From: Vreelandella arcis
GTDB taxonomy: Bacteria > Pseudomonadota > Gammaproteobacteria > Pseudomonadales > Halomonadaceae
Length of the DNA: 64,000 nucleotides
Direction: 5' to 3'
Assembly: GCF_900103865.1 (NCBI RefSeq)
Contig: NZ_FNII01000005.1
Location: forward strand, 1 to 64,000
Part shown: positions 31,098 through 39,675 of the stretch, in pieces
Numbering within the stretch: the first letter of the stretch is position 1
How the letters are laid out: each line of letters starts with the position of its first letter
Program-made: the position numbers and the translations under genes
The notes under the pieces: generated by a model
Database searches by the model: none
What the model was told of the DNA's origin: nothing
The model's input: the letters and a program-made list of their open reading frames with translations, nothing else

Positions 31098-32561
31098 TTA
31101 TGTGCCACAGAACGTTCTTAATACCTGTTCGCTATCGGTGGCGGGCGCCGCCAGACGGCGCGCTTCAACAGAGTCGTCGAATGGCTGGGTGACCACCGCT
31201 AGCAGGGTATGGAAAGGCGCAAAGTCGCCGTCGTAAGCGGCATCAATGGCCTCTTGAACCCGGTGGTTGCGGGGGATGATAACCGGATTGCCACGGCGCA
31301 TAGCCGCAAAGCGCTCCTCGTCTTGCCCGACTACCTGCGCTGCCTGCCACTCATCCAACCACGCGGTTAGCGCCTGGGGCTGAGTCGTCAGCGCCAGAAG
31401 CGCGTCGCGGTGTTCATCGCTTGGCGAGGCAGCGTATTGGGTGAGCGCATCAAAGGTGGCGGTCATATCCATCCGGCCTTGGTGCATCTGACTTTCCAGG
31501 CCTTCCATCAGCGCTTCCGCGTCGCTGCTTTCCGCCGCGAGGCCCAGCTTATCGGCATGCAGGCGGCGCTGTTCGGCGCTGAACACGCCATCAAAGCGGC
31601 GAATGGCGTCGGTGGCCTGCGCGACGCCCGCATCGCCCTGCTCCTTCATCAGCGGCAGCAGGGTTTCAGCAAAACGCGCCAAATTCCACTGGGCAATAGC
31701 GGGCTGATGACTAAACGCGTAACGCTTGCCCTGGTCGATGGAGCTAAACACCTTCTGCGGATCAAACTGCTCCATAAAGGCGCAGGGGCCGTAATCGATG
31801 GTTTCCCCGGCAATGCTGCAGTTATCGGTATTCATCACGCCATGAATAAAGCCAACGCTCATCCAGCGCGCCACCAATTCGGCCTGGCGGGCCACCACAG
31901 CGTCCAACAGCGCAAGATAAGAATCGTCCGCCGCAGCGGCGTCTGGGTAGTGGCGTTCAATCACATGGTCGGCCAGCGCTTTTAACGCATCCTCATCCCG
32001 GCGTACGGCGGCAAACTGAAAGGTGCCGGCGCGAATATGGCTGCTGGCCACGCGGGTAAACACCGCGCCGGGTTCGGGCAGTTGGCGTACTACCCGCTCG
32101 CCGCTGGTCACCGCCGCCAGCGCACGCGTTGTAGGGATGCCCACGGCGGCCATAAACTCGCTGACCAGATATTCACGCAGCACCGGCCCTAACGGCGAAC
32201 GGCCATCTCCGCCGCGAGAGAACGGCGTGCGCCCGCTGCCTTTTAGCTGCACATCGCGGCGCTTGCCGTTCGCATCAACCACCTCGCCGAGCAGCAGCGC
32301 CCGGCCGTCGCCCAACTGGGGGACAAAGTTGCCAAATTGATGCCCGGCATAACCCAGCGCGCGGGGCTCGGCACCCGGCATTGGCTGATTACCGCTAAAC
32401 CACTGGGCCAGAGTGGCGGTATCGGGTATCTCTTTAGCGCCCAGCTCCTGGGCCAGTGGCGCATTAAACGCGATCAATTCAGGATTGGCCACGGGCGTTG
32501 CCGCACAGGCAACCGAGAGAGGTTCAGGTAAAGTGGCGTAGCGATGTTCAAATGACAGCAC
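31098..32561 (-). CDS. selO: protein adenylyltransferase SelO
   Basis: A 487-residue pseudokinase-fold enzyme (YdiU/SelO) that AMPylates proteins under oxidative stress. The start is GTG at 32561 with GGAG 6 nt upstream. Typical segments are YAGHQFGNFVPQLGDGRA (glycine-rich loop), QLKGSGRTPFSRGGDGRS (Lys), and MNTDNCSIAGETIDYGPCAFME (metal-binding Asn/Asp). The C-terminus ends FCGT, close to the conserved CSS/selenocysteine end in other members; here a single Cys is three from the end. It is divergent from the alkyladenine glycosylase gene. Confidence 0.95.
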   Translation of the reverse strand: MLSFEHRYATLPEPLSVACAATPVANPELIAFNAPLAQELGAKEIPDTATLAQWFSGNQPMPGAEPRALGYAGHQFGNFVPQLGDGRALLLGEVVDANGKRRDVQLKGSGRTPFSRGGDGRSPLGPVLREYLVSEFMAAVGIPTTRALAAVTSGERVVRQLPEPGAVFTRVASSHIRAGTFQFAAVRRDEDALKALADHVIERHYPDAAAADDSYLALLDAVVARQAELVARWMSVGFIHGVMNTDNCSIAGETIDYGPCAFMEQFDPQKVFSSIDQGKRYAFSHQPAIAQWNLARFAETLLPLMKEQGDAGVAQATDAIRRFDGVFSAEQRRLHADKLGLAAESSDAEALMEGLESQMHQGRMDMTATFDALTQYAASPSDEHRDALLALTTQPQALTAWLDEWQAAQVVGQDEERFAAMRRGNPVIIPRNHRVQEAIDAAYDGDFAPFHTLLAVVTQPFDDSVEARRLAAPATDSEQVLRTFCGT

Positions 32562-32645
32562 GATAAGCTCCGCTTCAATGGGCTATGGTATGGCTAATAC
32601 CCTAGCATTTTACTCAAGTAAACGCCGAGACGAAGTTTTCACACC

Positions 32646-33257
32646 ATGCCGATTGCTCAAGACACCAAACTAACGCCGCTGACGCGCGATTTTTATAACC
32701 GCGATACCCTTGAGGTCGCCCGCGAGTTGCTGGGCTGCTGGCTGGTACGTGAACGTAACGGTGAGCAACTGGCCGCGCGCATTGTGGAAACCGAAGCCTA
32801 CTGCGGCGCCGAGGATTCCGCCTGCCATGCACATCGGCGCCGCTCGCCGCGCACAGAGGCGATGTTCGGGCCGCCCGGCCACGCTTATGTGTATCTGGTC
32901 TACGGCATGCACTGGCTATTAAACGTGGTCACGGAGGCGGAAGGTTCGCCCTGCGCGGTATTGATTCGCGCGGTGGAGCCCACCGCCAACGAGGCCGCGA
33001 TGCGCGCAACCCGTCAGGCTGCTGGAAAACAACTGAGCAACGGCCCCGGCAAGCTTACCCGCGCGCTGAGCATTGATAAGGCGTTATATGGCCATGACAT
33101 GACCCAGCGCAACCAGCTGTGGATAAGCGACGCAGCGCACAGCACGCCGATAGCCAGCGGCCCACGGGTGGGAATTGATTACGCTAAACCGGAGCACCGC
33201 GACGCTCCCTGGCGGCTGTGGCTGAAGGATAACCCGTGGGTGTCGAAGGCCCGCTAA
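32646..33257 (+). CDS. alkyladenine (3-methyladenine) DNA glycosylase, AAG family
   Basis: A 203-residue base-excision glycosylase of the Mpg/AAG fold. The N-terminal FYNRDTLEVARELLGCWLV and the catalytic Glu in IVETEAYCG are conserved, followed by DSACHAHRRRSPRTEAMFGPPGHAYVYL-type sequence and NGPGKLTRAL. It removes alkylated purines. It lies opposite selO and next to dinB, so three stress or repair genes cluster. The start ATG at 32646 follows CACACC with no strong ribosome site. Confidence 0.93.
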   Translation: MPIAQDTKLTPLTRDFYNRDTLEVARELLGCWLVRERNGEQLAARIVETEAYCGAEDSACHAHRRRSPRTEAMFGPPGHAYVYLVYGMHWLLNVVTEAEGSPCAVLIRAVEPTANEAAMRATRQAAGKQLSNGPGKLTRALSIDKALYGHDMTQRNQLWISDAAHSTPIASGPRVGIDYAKPEHRDAPWRLWLKDNPWVSKAR

Positions 33258-33273
33258 CGGTCAAAGACGGCGA

Positions 33274-33321
33274 AACGACCGGAAAGCCATCACGTAGGCT
33301 TTCATGATTGTCCTGGTCGTT
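33274..33321. other. two-tier stem-loop after the AAG gene
   Basis: AACGACC (33274-33280) pairs with GGTCGTT (33315-33321) and GAAAGCC (33282-33288) with GGCTTTC (33297-33303). There is no T-run, so it is not a standard terminator, but it may stabilise or end the transcript. Confidence 0.35.
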
Positions 33322-33375
33322 ACCGTATGGATAAATGTTCTGTGAATTTTTTCTGCTGGTTATTTACCGGCACAA

Positions 33376-33413
33376 GGTTTACTTTTATGGAAAATAAACA
33401 TGAAAAGTAAACC
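33376..33413. promoter_or_regulatory. inverted repeat operator in front of the XRE-ImmA gene
   Basis: GGTTTACTTTT at 33376-33386 and AAAAGTAAACC at 33403-33413 are perfect 11-bp inverted repeats. The right arm ends 2 bp before the start codon, so a bound repressor would cover the ribosome site. Autoregulation by the downstream XRE protein is the simplest reading. Confidence 0.6.
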
Positions 33414-33415
33414 GG

Positions 33416-34504
33416 ATGACCGATATGTTAGGACAACGTATACATCAGGCACGCCTTGCCGCTGACCTGACGCTTGAAGCGTTGGGCCAACAACTTGAGG
33501 TTTCCAAGGCTGCAATCCAGAAGTATGAAAAGGGTAAGGCGACACCCGACTCTTCTAAATTGCTCAAGATCGCTCAAGCGTGTGGCGTGCGCACAGAATA
33601 TTTTTTCCGTAAGTCGACGGTGACGTTGTCGAATGTCGAGTTTCGTAAACGCAGCACGTTTGGAAAGAAACGTTCTGACGCTGTGCAAATTCGCATTACC
33701 GAGCTGATTGAAAAGCGCGTAGAGCTGCTGAATGCGTTCCCCGAGTTACCTATTCCCCGCTTCGCAGTCCCAGCCTTTGTGCCGTCCAAGGTGGAGGATT
33801 TGGACGAGATTGAAAGCATCGCCGAGGGTGTTCGGCACGCTTGGGAGCTTGGGCTGAACCCAATTGCCGACCTAACCGCTGAGCTTGAGCCCCTGGGGTT
33901 GCTGGTAATGGCCATCGACGTTGATCACAAAGCGTTTTCAGGGATGACCGCTACCGCAACAACAGCAGACGGGCAATATTACCCTGTGATTGTGGTGTCC
34001 TCCCGCTGGCCTGGGGATCGCCAGCGATTTACTCTCGCACACGAATTGGCCCATGTGCTCTTGGCAGGCCGCTTGGTGGGTGGCGCAAATGAAGAAAAGG
34101 CCTGCGACCGGTTTGCCGGTGCGTTTTTAGCCCCGAGAGACTCGGTGATCAAGGAGCTTGGCGCTCAGCGCAAACGCCTGGAGCCGCAGGAGCTTTACCA
34201 TCTTAAGCATGAATACGGCCTTTCGATGACCGGTTGGGTGATGCGTGCGTTTCAATGCGGCGTTATCCACAACGAGGTGCGCGAGGCGGCGATGCGCATG
34301 TTTTCTGTTCGAGGCTGGCGAACTAACGAGCCAGGCGAGCCGCTGCCCAATGAAGCACCTTCTTTGTTTGAGCAGCTGGTATATCGGGCATTGGCAGAAG
34401 ACCTCGTTTCCGAGGCGAAAGCGGCTGAGCTGCTAGGCATCCCAAGAATGCGGTTCTACCGAGAACGCTTTATGGAGTCTGCTGATGCTGTTACTCATCA
34501 GTGA
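33416..34504 (+). CDS. XRE-family regulator with ImmA/IrrE metallopeptidase domain
   Basis: A 362-residue two-domain protein. An XRE helix-turn-helix covers about 5-62 (LGQRIHQARLAADLTLEALGQ, then VSKAAIQKYEKG). The C-terminal ImmA/IrrE (M78) peptidase has the zinc motif HELAH near residue 205 with the downstream acidic ligand region EEKACDRFAGAFLAP. Such proteins cleave or displace repressors, or act as antitoxins. The PIN-like gene overlaps its end by 20 bp, so the two are a unit. The gene's base composition is a little lower in G+C than its neighbours, suggesting acquisition. Confidence 0.9.
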   Translation: MTDMLGQRIHQARLAADLTLEALGQQLEVSKAAIQKYEKGKATPDSSKLLKIAQACGVRTEYFFRKSTVTLSNVEFRKRSTFGKKRSDAVQIRITELIEKRVELLNAFPELPIPRFAVPAFVPSKVEDLDEIESIAEGVRHAWELGLNPIADLTAELEPLGLLVMAIDVDHKAFSGMTATATTADGQYYPVIVVSSRWPGDRQRFTLAHELAHVLLAGRLVGGANEEKACDRFAGAFLAPRDSVIKELGAQRKRLEPQELYHLKHEYGLSMTGWVMRAFQCGVIHNEVREAAMRMFSVRGWRTNEPGEPLPNEAPSLFEQLVYRALAEDLVSEAKAAELLGIPRMRFYRERFMESADAVTHQ

Positions 34505-34994
34505 CGCCAACGTCATCATTGATTTGGAAGCCGGAGACATACTGGAAGCTCTCTTTCAGCTTCCTTATGACTTCGCTATGCCTGACGTGCTGTATGAAGA
34601 AGAAATCAAGGACGGCAGCCCAGACCTACTCGATATGGGATTAAAAACACTCGTTGTTGAGTCCCAATACGTTGATTATGCAATCGCCTTGGGAGAAGTG
34701 CATGGCGATGAACCAGGCTTCTACGACAGGCTCACATTGTCTTTAGCCAAGCAGGAAGCCTGCCCGTTGCTCACCGGAGATAGTAACCTCCGCGCCCTTG
34801 CCGGCCATGAGGGTGTCGATATAAGAGGTACGCTATGGGTGCTCGCTGAGCTGATTGAGTTTGGACTGTTAACCCAGGAAAAAGGGTTCGCGTCCCTTGA
34901 TTTAATGAAAGCGCGCAAACGTCGACTGCCTTGGGACAATGCCAAACAGCAGATCGAACGGGCGAGCTACGGGGTCAGGCAAAGAGGCGCGTGA
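34485..34994 (+). CDS. PIN-like protein, partner of the XRE-ImmA protein
   Basis: A 169-residue protein starting LLLISDANVIIDLEAG, which matches the first strand and metal-binding Asp of PIN ribonucleases. Further acidic residues are at YEEEI, EPGFYDRLTLSLAKQ and LLTGDSNLRALA (third Asp), giving the PIN pattern. It probably acts as an RNase toxin neutralised by the upstream protein; that is inference from fold and context. Its ATG has GGAG 7 nt upstream inside the preceding gene. Confidence 0.75.
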   Translation: MLLLISDANVIIDLEAGDILEALFQLPYDFAMPDVLYEEEIKDGSPDLLDMGLKTLVVESQYVDYAIALGEVHGDEPGFYDRLTLSLAKQEACPLLTGDSNLRALAGHEGVDIRGTLWVLAELIEFGLLTQEKGFASLDLMKARKRRLPWDNAKQQIERASYGVRQRGA

Positions 34995-35041
34995 AGACAC
35001 GTTTCCCCATAGAAAGCGATACGTTCGGTACCCAAGGCCCG

Positions 35042-35899
35042 CTAACGCACCTCAAGGCAACGAACCGCCTGCTCCAGCACCGGGGTTAACGGCGCACGCC
35101 ACTGGTGAGTGAGCAGCGCGTCGGCGCGGGTAACGCCCAGCGACAGCGACGCTACCGGTAAGCCCATGGCATGGGCATCGCGGCAGAAACGATACCCCGA
35201 ATAAACCATTAGCGATGTACCCACCGCCAGCACCGCCGCCGACTTTTCCAAACCAGCCTGGGCAGCTTGCCGCCGCGCCGGCGGGACAACATCGCCGTAA
35301 TACACCACCTCCGGTTTTAAGATGCCCTGACAGCGCGGGCAATCGAAGACCTTAAAGCTCGAAAAATCGGTTTCCAAATCCGCATCGCCATCCGGGGCGT
35401 GACCGGCATCCAAAGCGGCAAAGCGCGGATTTAACTGGGCCATTTCGCTGTGCATGGCGTGGCGCATCATATGGTAGCCGCACACCATGCAGCTGACGGT
35501 ATCGGCACGGCCGTGCAGGTCGATCACCTTTTTGGATCCTGCCCGCTGGTGCAGGCGGTCGACGTTCTGGGTGACCAGCATCTCCACATAGCCCATCTTT
35601 TCGAGCGCCGCGAGGGCCCGATGCGCCCCGCTGACCTGCGCCTCGCGCAGCGCCTTGAAGCCCACCAGGGCACGCGCCCAGTAGCGCTGGCGCACCGCCT
35701 GAGAGGCCATGAAGTCGCCGTGCTGCACCGGCGGCGATCGCTTCCATTGGCCATCCGCATCGCGATAGTCGGGAATCCCGCTGTCGGTGCTGACCCCCGC
35801 CCCGGTGAGTATCCAAAGCTTTGGGTGGCGCGCAATAAAAGCGGCTAGCTCTTCACCCGCCTGGGCCACGTGCGTTGATATATCCACTGCCTGCGTCAA
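35042..35899 (-). CDS. Sir2-family NAD-dependent protein deacylase
   Basis: A sirtuin of about 285 residues. NAD-binding motifs are LTGAGVSTDSGIPDYRD and TQNVDRLHQRAG, the catalytic His is in DLHGR, and the zinc cysteines are CMVCG and CPRCQG. Later motifs are VYYGDVVP and VGTSLMVYSG. The start is uncertain: no ATG is suitably placed, and I use the TTG at 35899, which has AGAGGTG about 5 nt upstream; a TTG at 35917 or a downstream GTG is possible. It converges with the PIN gene with only 47 bp between stops. Confidence 0.9.
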   Translation of the reverse strand: MTQAVDISTHVAQAGEELAAFIARHPKLWILTGAGVSTDSGIPDYRDADGQWKRSPPVQHGDFMASQAVRQRYWARALVGFKALREAQVSGAHRALAALEKMGYVEMLVTQNVDRLHQRAGSKKVIDLHGRADTVSCMVCGYHMMRHAMHSEMAQLNPRFAALDAGHAPDGDADLETDFSSFKVFDCPRCQGILKPEVVYYGDVVPPARRQAAQAGLEKSAAVLAVGTSLMVYSGYRFCRDAHAMGLPVASLSLGVTRADALLTHQWRAPLTPVLEQAVRCLEVR

Positions 35900-35993
35900 A
35901 TGTTCACCTCTAGGCAATTTTTCTCGCTGTCGACGATACTATGACATCAATAGCAAAGATTATGTGACAGGCTTTTAATCCAAGGAGCATCTA

Positions 35994-37190
35994 ATGCAAG
36001 GATCCCATCACCAGGCGATGCAGTCGCATCATGATGTCATTATTGTAGGCGGCGGCATGGTCGGCGCTGCCCTGGCCGCCCGGCTGGGCAATGCAGGCAG
36101 ATCGGTCGGACTCGTCGAGCAAGGCGATGCACCTGAGTTGCCCGAAGGCGATTATGACCTGCGTGTTTCATCGCTCAATGCGCGTTCGCTGGCGTTCATC
36201 AACGCAAGCGGCACCCAACTGCCCGACGAGCGTTGCTGCCCCTTCCGGCATATCGATGTTTTCAACCAGGACGGCTCGGGCCATTCGCTGTTCTCCGCTG
36301 CGGATAGTGGCATGGACGACTTCGGCATTTTTATCGAAAACCGCACGCTTCAGTACGCGCTCTGGCAACGGTTGGCCGAGTTACCCGGCGCCACCTGTTA
36401 CACCCAGTGCGCACCAATTAGCACGCTGGCCAGCGGCGATGCGCGACTGCTGGAATTGGACAACGGCCAAACGTTAAGCGCTCCGCTCATTGTAGGGGCC
36501 GATGGCGCGCGTTCCACGTTACGTGAGTTAGCCAACATTGGCGTAACCCAACACGATTACCACCAGCGCGCGCTGATCGTTAACGTGGAAACCGAATTGC
36601 CCCAGCAGGATGTAAGCTGGCAGTGCTTCACCCCAAATGGCCCAATGGCCATGCTACCGCTCCCCGGCCAGCGCGCCTCACTGGTGTGGTACGACAACGA
36701 CGATGACACCAAAGCCCGCGAACAGCTAAACGATGAAGCGCTCAAGTCAACGATTGAAGACGCCTTCCCCAAACGATTAGGCAAGCTCACCCGGATCGTG
36801 GCGCGGGCCAGCTTTCCCATCAAACGCCAACACGCCAAACGCTACATCGGCAAGCGCCTGGCATTGATTGGCGATGCTGCCCACGTGGTGCACCCGCTGG
36901 CAGGCCAGGGGCTAAACATTGGTCTCCACGACGCCGATACCCTGGCTGAGCTGATCATCCACGGCCGCGACCCCGGTGATCACATCAACCTGCACCGTTT
37001 TGAAGTTCAACGCCGCCTGGCCAATCAGGCGATGATCGCCGCCACCGACAGCTTTCACCACCTGTTTACCGGCGCCAAGCCGCTGCGTCAGCTGGGCGAC
37101 CTTAGCCTGCACATCGCCGAGCACATCCCACTCGCCAAACGCATGATGATGCAGCAAGCCAACGGGCTGAATCCGTTCAAGAAGCGCTAG
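35994..37190 (+). CDS. UbiH/UbiF/VisC-family FAD hydroxylase
   Basis: A 398-residue flavin monooxygenase of the ubiquinone-biosynthesis family. FAD-binding VIIVGGGMVGAALAARLG is at 16-33, the middle motif is GADGARSTLRELANI, and the second FAD motif is ALIGDAAHVVHPLAGQGLN near 295. It would hydroxylate an aromatic ring in the quinone pathway; which position (UbiH, UbiF or UbiI type) cannot be told. AAGGAG precedes the ATG. A degraded copy of its last 75 bp occurs at about 39676-39750. Confidence 0.88.
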   Translation: MQGSHHQAMQSHHDVIIVGGGMVGAALAARLGNAGRSVGLVEQGDAPELPEGDYDLRVSSLNARSLAFINASGTQLPDERCCPFRHIDVFNQDGSGHSLFSAADSGMDDFGIFIENRTLQYALWQRLAELPGATCYTQCAPISTLASGDARLLELDNGQTLSAPLIVGADGARSTLRELANIGVTQHDYHQRALIVNVETELPQQDVSWQCFTPNGPMAMLPLPGQRASLVWYDNDDDTKAREQLNDEALKSTIEDAFPKRLGKLTRIVARASFPIKRQHAKRYIGKRLALIGDAAHVVHPLAGQGLNIGLHDADTLAELIIHGRDPGDHINLHRFEVQRRLANQAMIAATDSFHHLFTGAKPLRQLGDLSLHIAEHIPLAKRMMMQQANGLNPFKKR

Positions 37191-37217
37191 GCGTGATAAG
37201 CGCAACGACGTTTCGCT

Positions 37218-37249
37218 AATAAAGCCAAGCGGTTGAGCTTGGCCTTATT
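37218..37249. terminator. bidirectional terminator between the UbiH-like and hydrolase genes
   Basis: AATAAAGCCAAGC (37218-37230) pairs with GCTTGGCCTTATT (37237-37249) with one mismatch and a 6-nt loop. It separates two convergent genes. Confidence 0.65.
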
Positions 37250-37296
37250 GCATACATTAGCCCAGCCTGGAAAAGAGGCTAGCCCGTTGCCTTTCT

Positions 37297-38199
37297 TTAT
37301 CCTTTCAGGTGGTCATCCAGGAACGCACGAATCACCGGGATAATGACATCGCCATGGGTTTCCAGGGCAAAATGCCCTGTGTCGTAAAAGCGAATATCCG
37401 CCTGGGAAATATCGCGCTTCCAGGCTTCAGCACCCGGTGGCAGGAAGAACGGATCATGCTTCCCCCACACGGCGAGCAACGGCGGTTGATGCTCCCGAAA
37501 ATAGGCCTGAAACTCGGGATACTTCGCGACGTTGGTGGCGTAGTCCAACAATAAGTCGAGCTGAATATCCGCCATCCCGGGTTGAGAGATCTGAGCCCCT
37601 TCCAACGTATAGGCATCCGGAGCGACAGCACTGGTGTCTTTTACCCCCTCCACGTACTGCCATTTGATGGACGCGGGCGTCGGGAAGTCGCTAAGGGCAT
37701 CACGATTCGCCTTTGAAGGGTCGTTCCAATACGTCCGGATAGGCTCCCAGCCTTGCGAAAGGCCCTCCTCATACGCATTGCCGTTTTGCGAAATGATCGC
37801 GGTGACTTTTGACGGGTGAGCCACCGCCAAACGCCAGCCAACAGGCGCACCATAGTCATGAACGGCAATCGCGTAGCGATCAAGCTTCAATTGCTCAGTA
37901 AACTGATCAATCGTCTTCGTCAGGTTGGCAAAGGTGTATTCATACTCACCGCGCGCCGGTGATTGAGTAAAACCAAACGCTGGCAAATCCGGCGCTACCA
38001 CGTGATAGCCATCCGCAAGCGCCGCAATAACATCGCGCCACATATACGATGACGCCGCGAATCCGTGCAGCAGCAGTACCGTCGGCGCCGCCGGATCACC
38101 CGCTTCACGATAGAAAACATCGACATCGCCCACTTTCTCGAAACGATAGTGAACCTGCTGCGTTGTCGAGCCAGAAGCCGTTATATTTTCAGATGTCAT
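37297..38199 (-). CDS. alpha/beta hydrolase, haloalkane dehalogenase / epoxide hydrolase type
   Basis: A 300-residue hydrolase starting at the ATG at 38199 (AGAGG 6 nt upstream). LLLHGFAASSYMWRDVI is the oxyanion region, and the nucleophile is Asp in VHDYGAPVGWRLA, the form used by haloalkane dehalogenases and epoxide hydrolases rather than esterases. The catalytic His is in YDTGHFALETH. The substrate is unknown. A CGNR regulator is divergent, and four GGTTAC half-sites lie between them, so regulation by that protein is likely. Confidence 0.85.
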   Translation of the reverse strand: MTSENITASGSTTQQVHYRFEKVGDVDVFYREAGDPAAPTVLLLHGFAASSYMWRDVIAALADGYHVVAPDLPAFGFTQSPARGEYEYTFANLTKTIDQFTEQLKLDRYAIAVHDYGAPVGWRLAVAHPSKVTAIISQNGNAYEEGLSQGWEPIRTYWNDPSKANRDALSDFPTPASIKWQYVEGVKDTSAVAPDAYTLEGAQISQPGMADIQLDLLLDYATNVAKYPEFQAYFREHQPPLLAVWGKHDPFFLPPGAEAWKRDISQADIRFYDTGHFALETHGDVIIPVIRAFLDDHLKG

Positions 38200-38212
38200 G
38201 GACAACCTCTTT

Positions 38213-38287
38213 AGTAACCGTTAATAGTAGTTTTTGAAGGTTACGAAGAAAGATAGTAACCTGTCAAGTATTAAATTAAAGGTTACT
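38213..38287. promoter_or_regulatory. array of four GGTTAC/GTAACC half-sites in a divergent promoter
   Basis: AGTAACC occurs at 38213-38219 and 38255-38261, and GGTTAC(T) at 38239-38244 and 38281-38287. The middle two form an inverted repeat with an 11-bp spacer. The last copy lies directly in front of the CGNR gene start at 38292. The array is a probable operator for the CGNR protein controlling itself and the hydrolase gene. Confidence 0.6.
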
Positions 38288-38291
38288 CAGA

Positions 38292-38864
38292 ATGCCATCA
38301 AAAATTGCGCCTCCGTTTATCGCGAGCAATCTCGCTATCGATTTCATCAACACCCAATTTGGCGTAGGGGAAGAGCGCCATGAATGTCTGGATAACGACA
38401 GTAGTGTCGTGGCATGGCTTCAACAGGCAGGAGTACTGACCGAGGAGTGTGAACGCCCACCGTCTGGGATAGCCCAGCTGGCTCGGGAACTGCGCGACAG
38501 CATGCTGGAACTGCTCACTTCGGCCCAACAGGGCCGGGCTGCAGACCCCGCATTGATAAACCACGTACTGGAAAGGGGCTGCCCCATAGAAAAGATTGAA
38601 TGGCAGCCAAAGGAAGCGGTATTTAAGAAAAAAACTTACAAGCGCAACATGGAAAGCGAGAGCCTTTTGCAGCCTGTCACGGCGTCGGTGGTTGAGTTGC
38701 TTACCGAGGAAGACCTGCAGCTCGTCAAACAGTGTGAAGCCTCGGACTGCGTTCTACTGTTCCACGATCAAACAAAATCCCACCGCCGCCGCTGGTGCAG
38801 CATGGCCGCTTGCGGAAACAGGATGAAAGCGGCCGCACACCGTGCCAGGAAAAAAACGGGGTAG
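38292..38864 (+). CDS. CGNR zinc-finger (ABATE-domain) regulator
   Basis: A 190-residue protein with an N-terminal ABATE domain (IASNLAIDFINTQFGV, about 10-120) and a C-terminal CGNR zinc finger with CEASDC, LLFHD, and RRRWCSMAACGNRMKAAAHR. The finger is a DNA-binding module and the ABATE domain is thought to sense small molecules. It is divergent from the dehalogenase-like hydrolase. This pairing suggests a substrate-responsive switch. Confidence 0.88.
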   Translation: MPSKIAPPFIASNLAIDFINTQFGVGEERHECLDNDSSVVAWLQQAGVLTEECERPPSGIAQLARELRDSMLELLTSAQQGRAADPALINHVLERGCPIEKIEWQPKEAVFKKKTYKRNMESESLLQPVTASVVELLTEEDLQLVKQCEASDCVLLFHDQTKSHRRRWCSMAACGNRMKAAAHRARKKTG

Positions 38865-38900
38865 TAGGCTTTAGGTGATATCCATTAGGTGACACTCGAC

Positions 38901-39323
38901 ATGATCAAAATAGCGTTAGCTCTGTGCACCCTGATACTGATCAGCGGGTGTGCCCACGACAGTAATACCGCCACATCCGGCGCGAGCGACTCAGGTACTT
39001 CAGCCGAGCAAAACGCGCCCCATCACCAGGCTACCGATCAATGGGTCGGCAGATGGACTGGCGTGGAAGGGTTATTCCTGGAAGTCAGCAAGGACGAGCC
39101 TGCGGGCCCAGGCCATTATCGACTTCACATGCGCTACGGCCTGGATGCCGATCAAATCGGCACCTTCGAAGGGCAAGCCACAGCCGATGGCATTCGCTTC
39201 AACCGCGGGAACGGCCCACAGCTGCTTCGTGCGGGCGACGGCGAAGCGACAGGCATGAAGTGGCTAATGGAAAAGGAAGACTGCCTGATCGTCAGAACAG
39301 GTGAAGGCTATTGCCGGGACTGA
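38901..39323 (+). CDS. small lipoprotein of unknown function
   Basis: A 140-residue protein starting at the ATG at 38901 (AGGTGA about 9 nt upstream). The signal ends with lipobox ISGC, so it is a membrane-anchored lipoprotein. A low-complexity Ser/Thr/Ala linker (about 22-50) leads to a compact domain with WVGRWTGVEGLFLEV and two cysteines (EDCLIV, EGYC) that could form a disulfide. I do not recognise the family; the GRWTGxEG opening resembles small beta-barrel lipoproteins. Confidence 0.7.
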   Translation: MIKIALALCTLILISGCAHDSNTATSGASDSGTSAEQNAPHHQATDQWVGRWTGVEGLFLEVSKDEPAGPGHYRLHMRYGLDADQIGTFEGQATADGIRFNRGNGPQLLRAGDGEATGMKWLMEKEDCLIVRTGEGYCRD

Positions 39324-39500
39324 TCTGCTCGACGGAAGTAGGTTTATTTCACCGCTCAGTGCGCTAGCCAACAGACCAGATACAGCTAGCAATCTACTCT
39401 GATGATAAGGCAATGGACTGCCTCGCAAGGAAGCTAGATCGCGCGCCTCAGGGACGATGGCGCGACAGGGATTTCGGATTCATAAAAGGAGTATTTACTG

Positions 39501-39575
39501 ATGAACAGTATCGTCTACATCGTTGGTGCCGTCGTTATCGTCATAGCGATTCTTTCCTTTCTTGGTTTGCGCTAG
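39501..39575 (+). CDS. 24-residue single-pass membrane protein
   Basis: An ATG at 39501 is preceded by AAAGGAG with a 9-nt spacer. It encodes MNSIVYIVGAVVIVIAILSF followed by LGLR and a TAG stop. Almost the whole peptide is one hydrophobic helix with a positive C-terminus. The strong ribosome site and clean helix suggest a real small protein. Function is unknown; I recall similar short peptides in other Proteobacteria but could not verify. Confidence 0.6.
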   Translation: MNSIVYIVGAVVIVIAILSFLGLR

Positions 39576-39675
39576 CACTTCGCGAAGACTTGTTTTTTAT
39601 AGAGATTTACACAGAGCCTGCGATGGTTAACCACTCGCAGGCCTTCGCGCGTCTTAGCATTACAGCACTAGGTTG

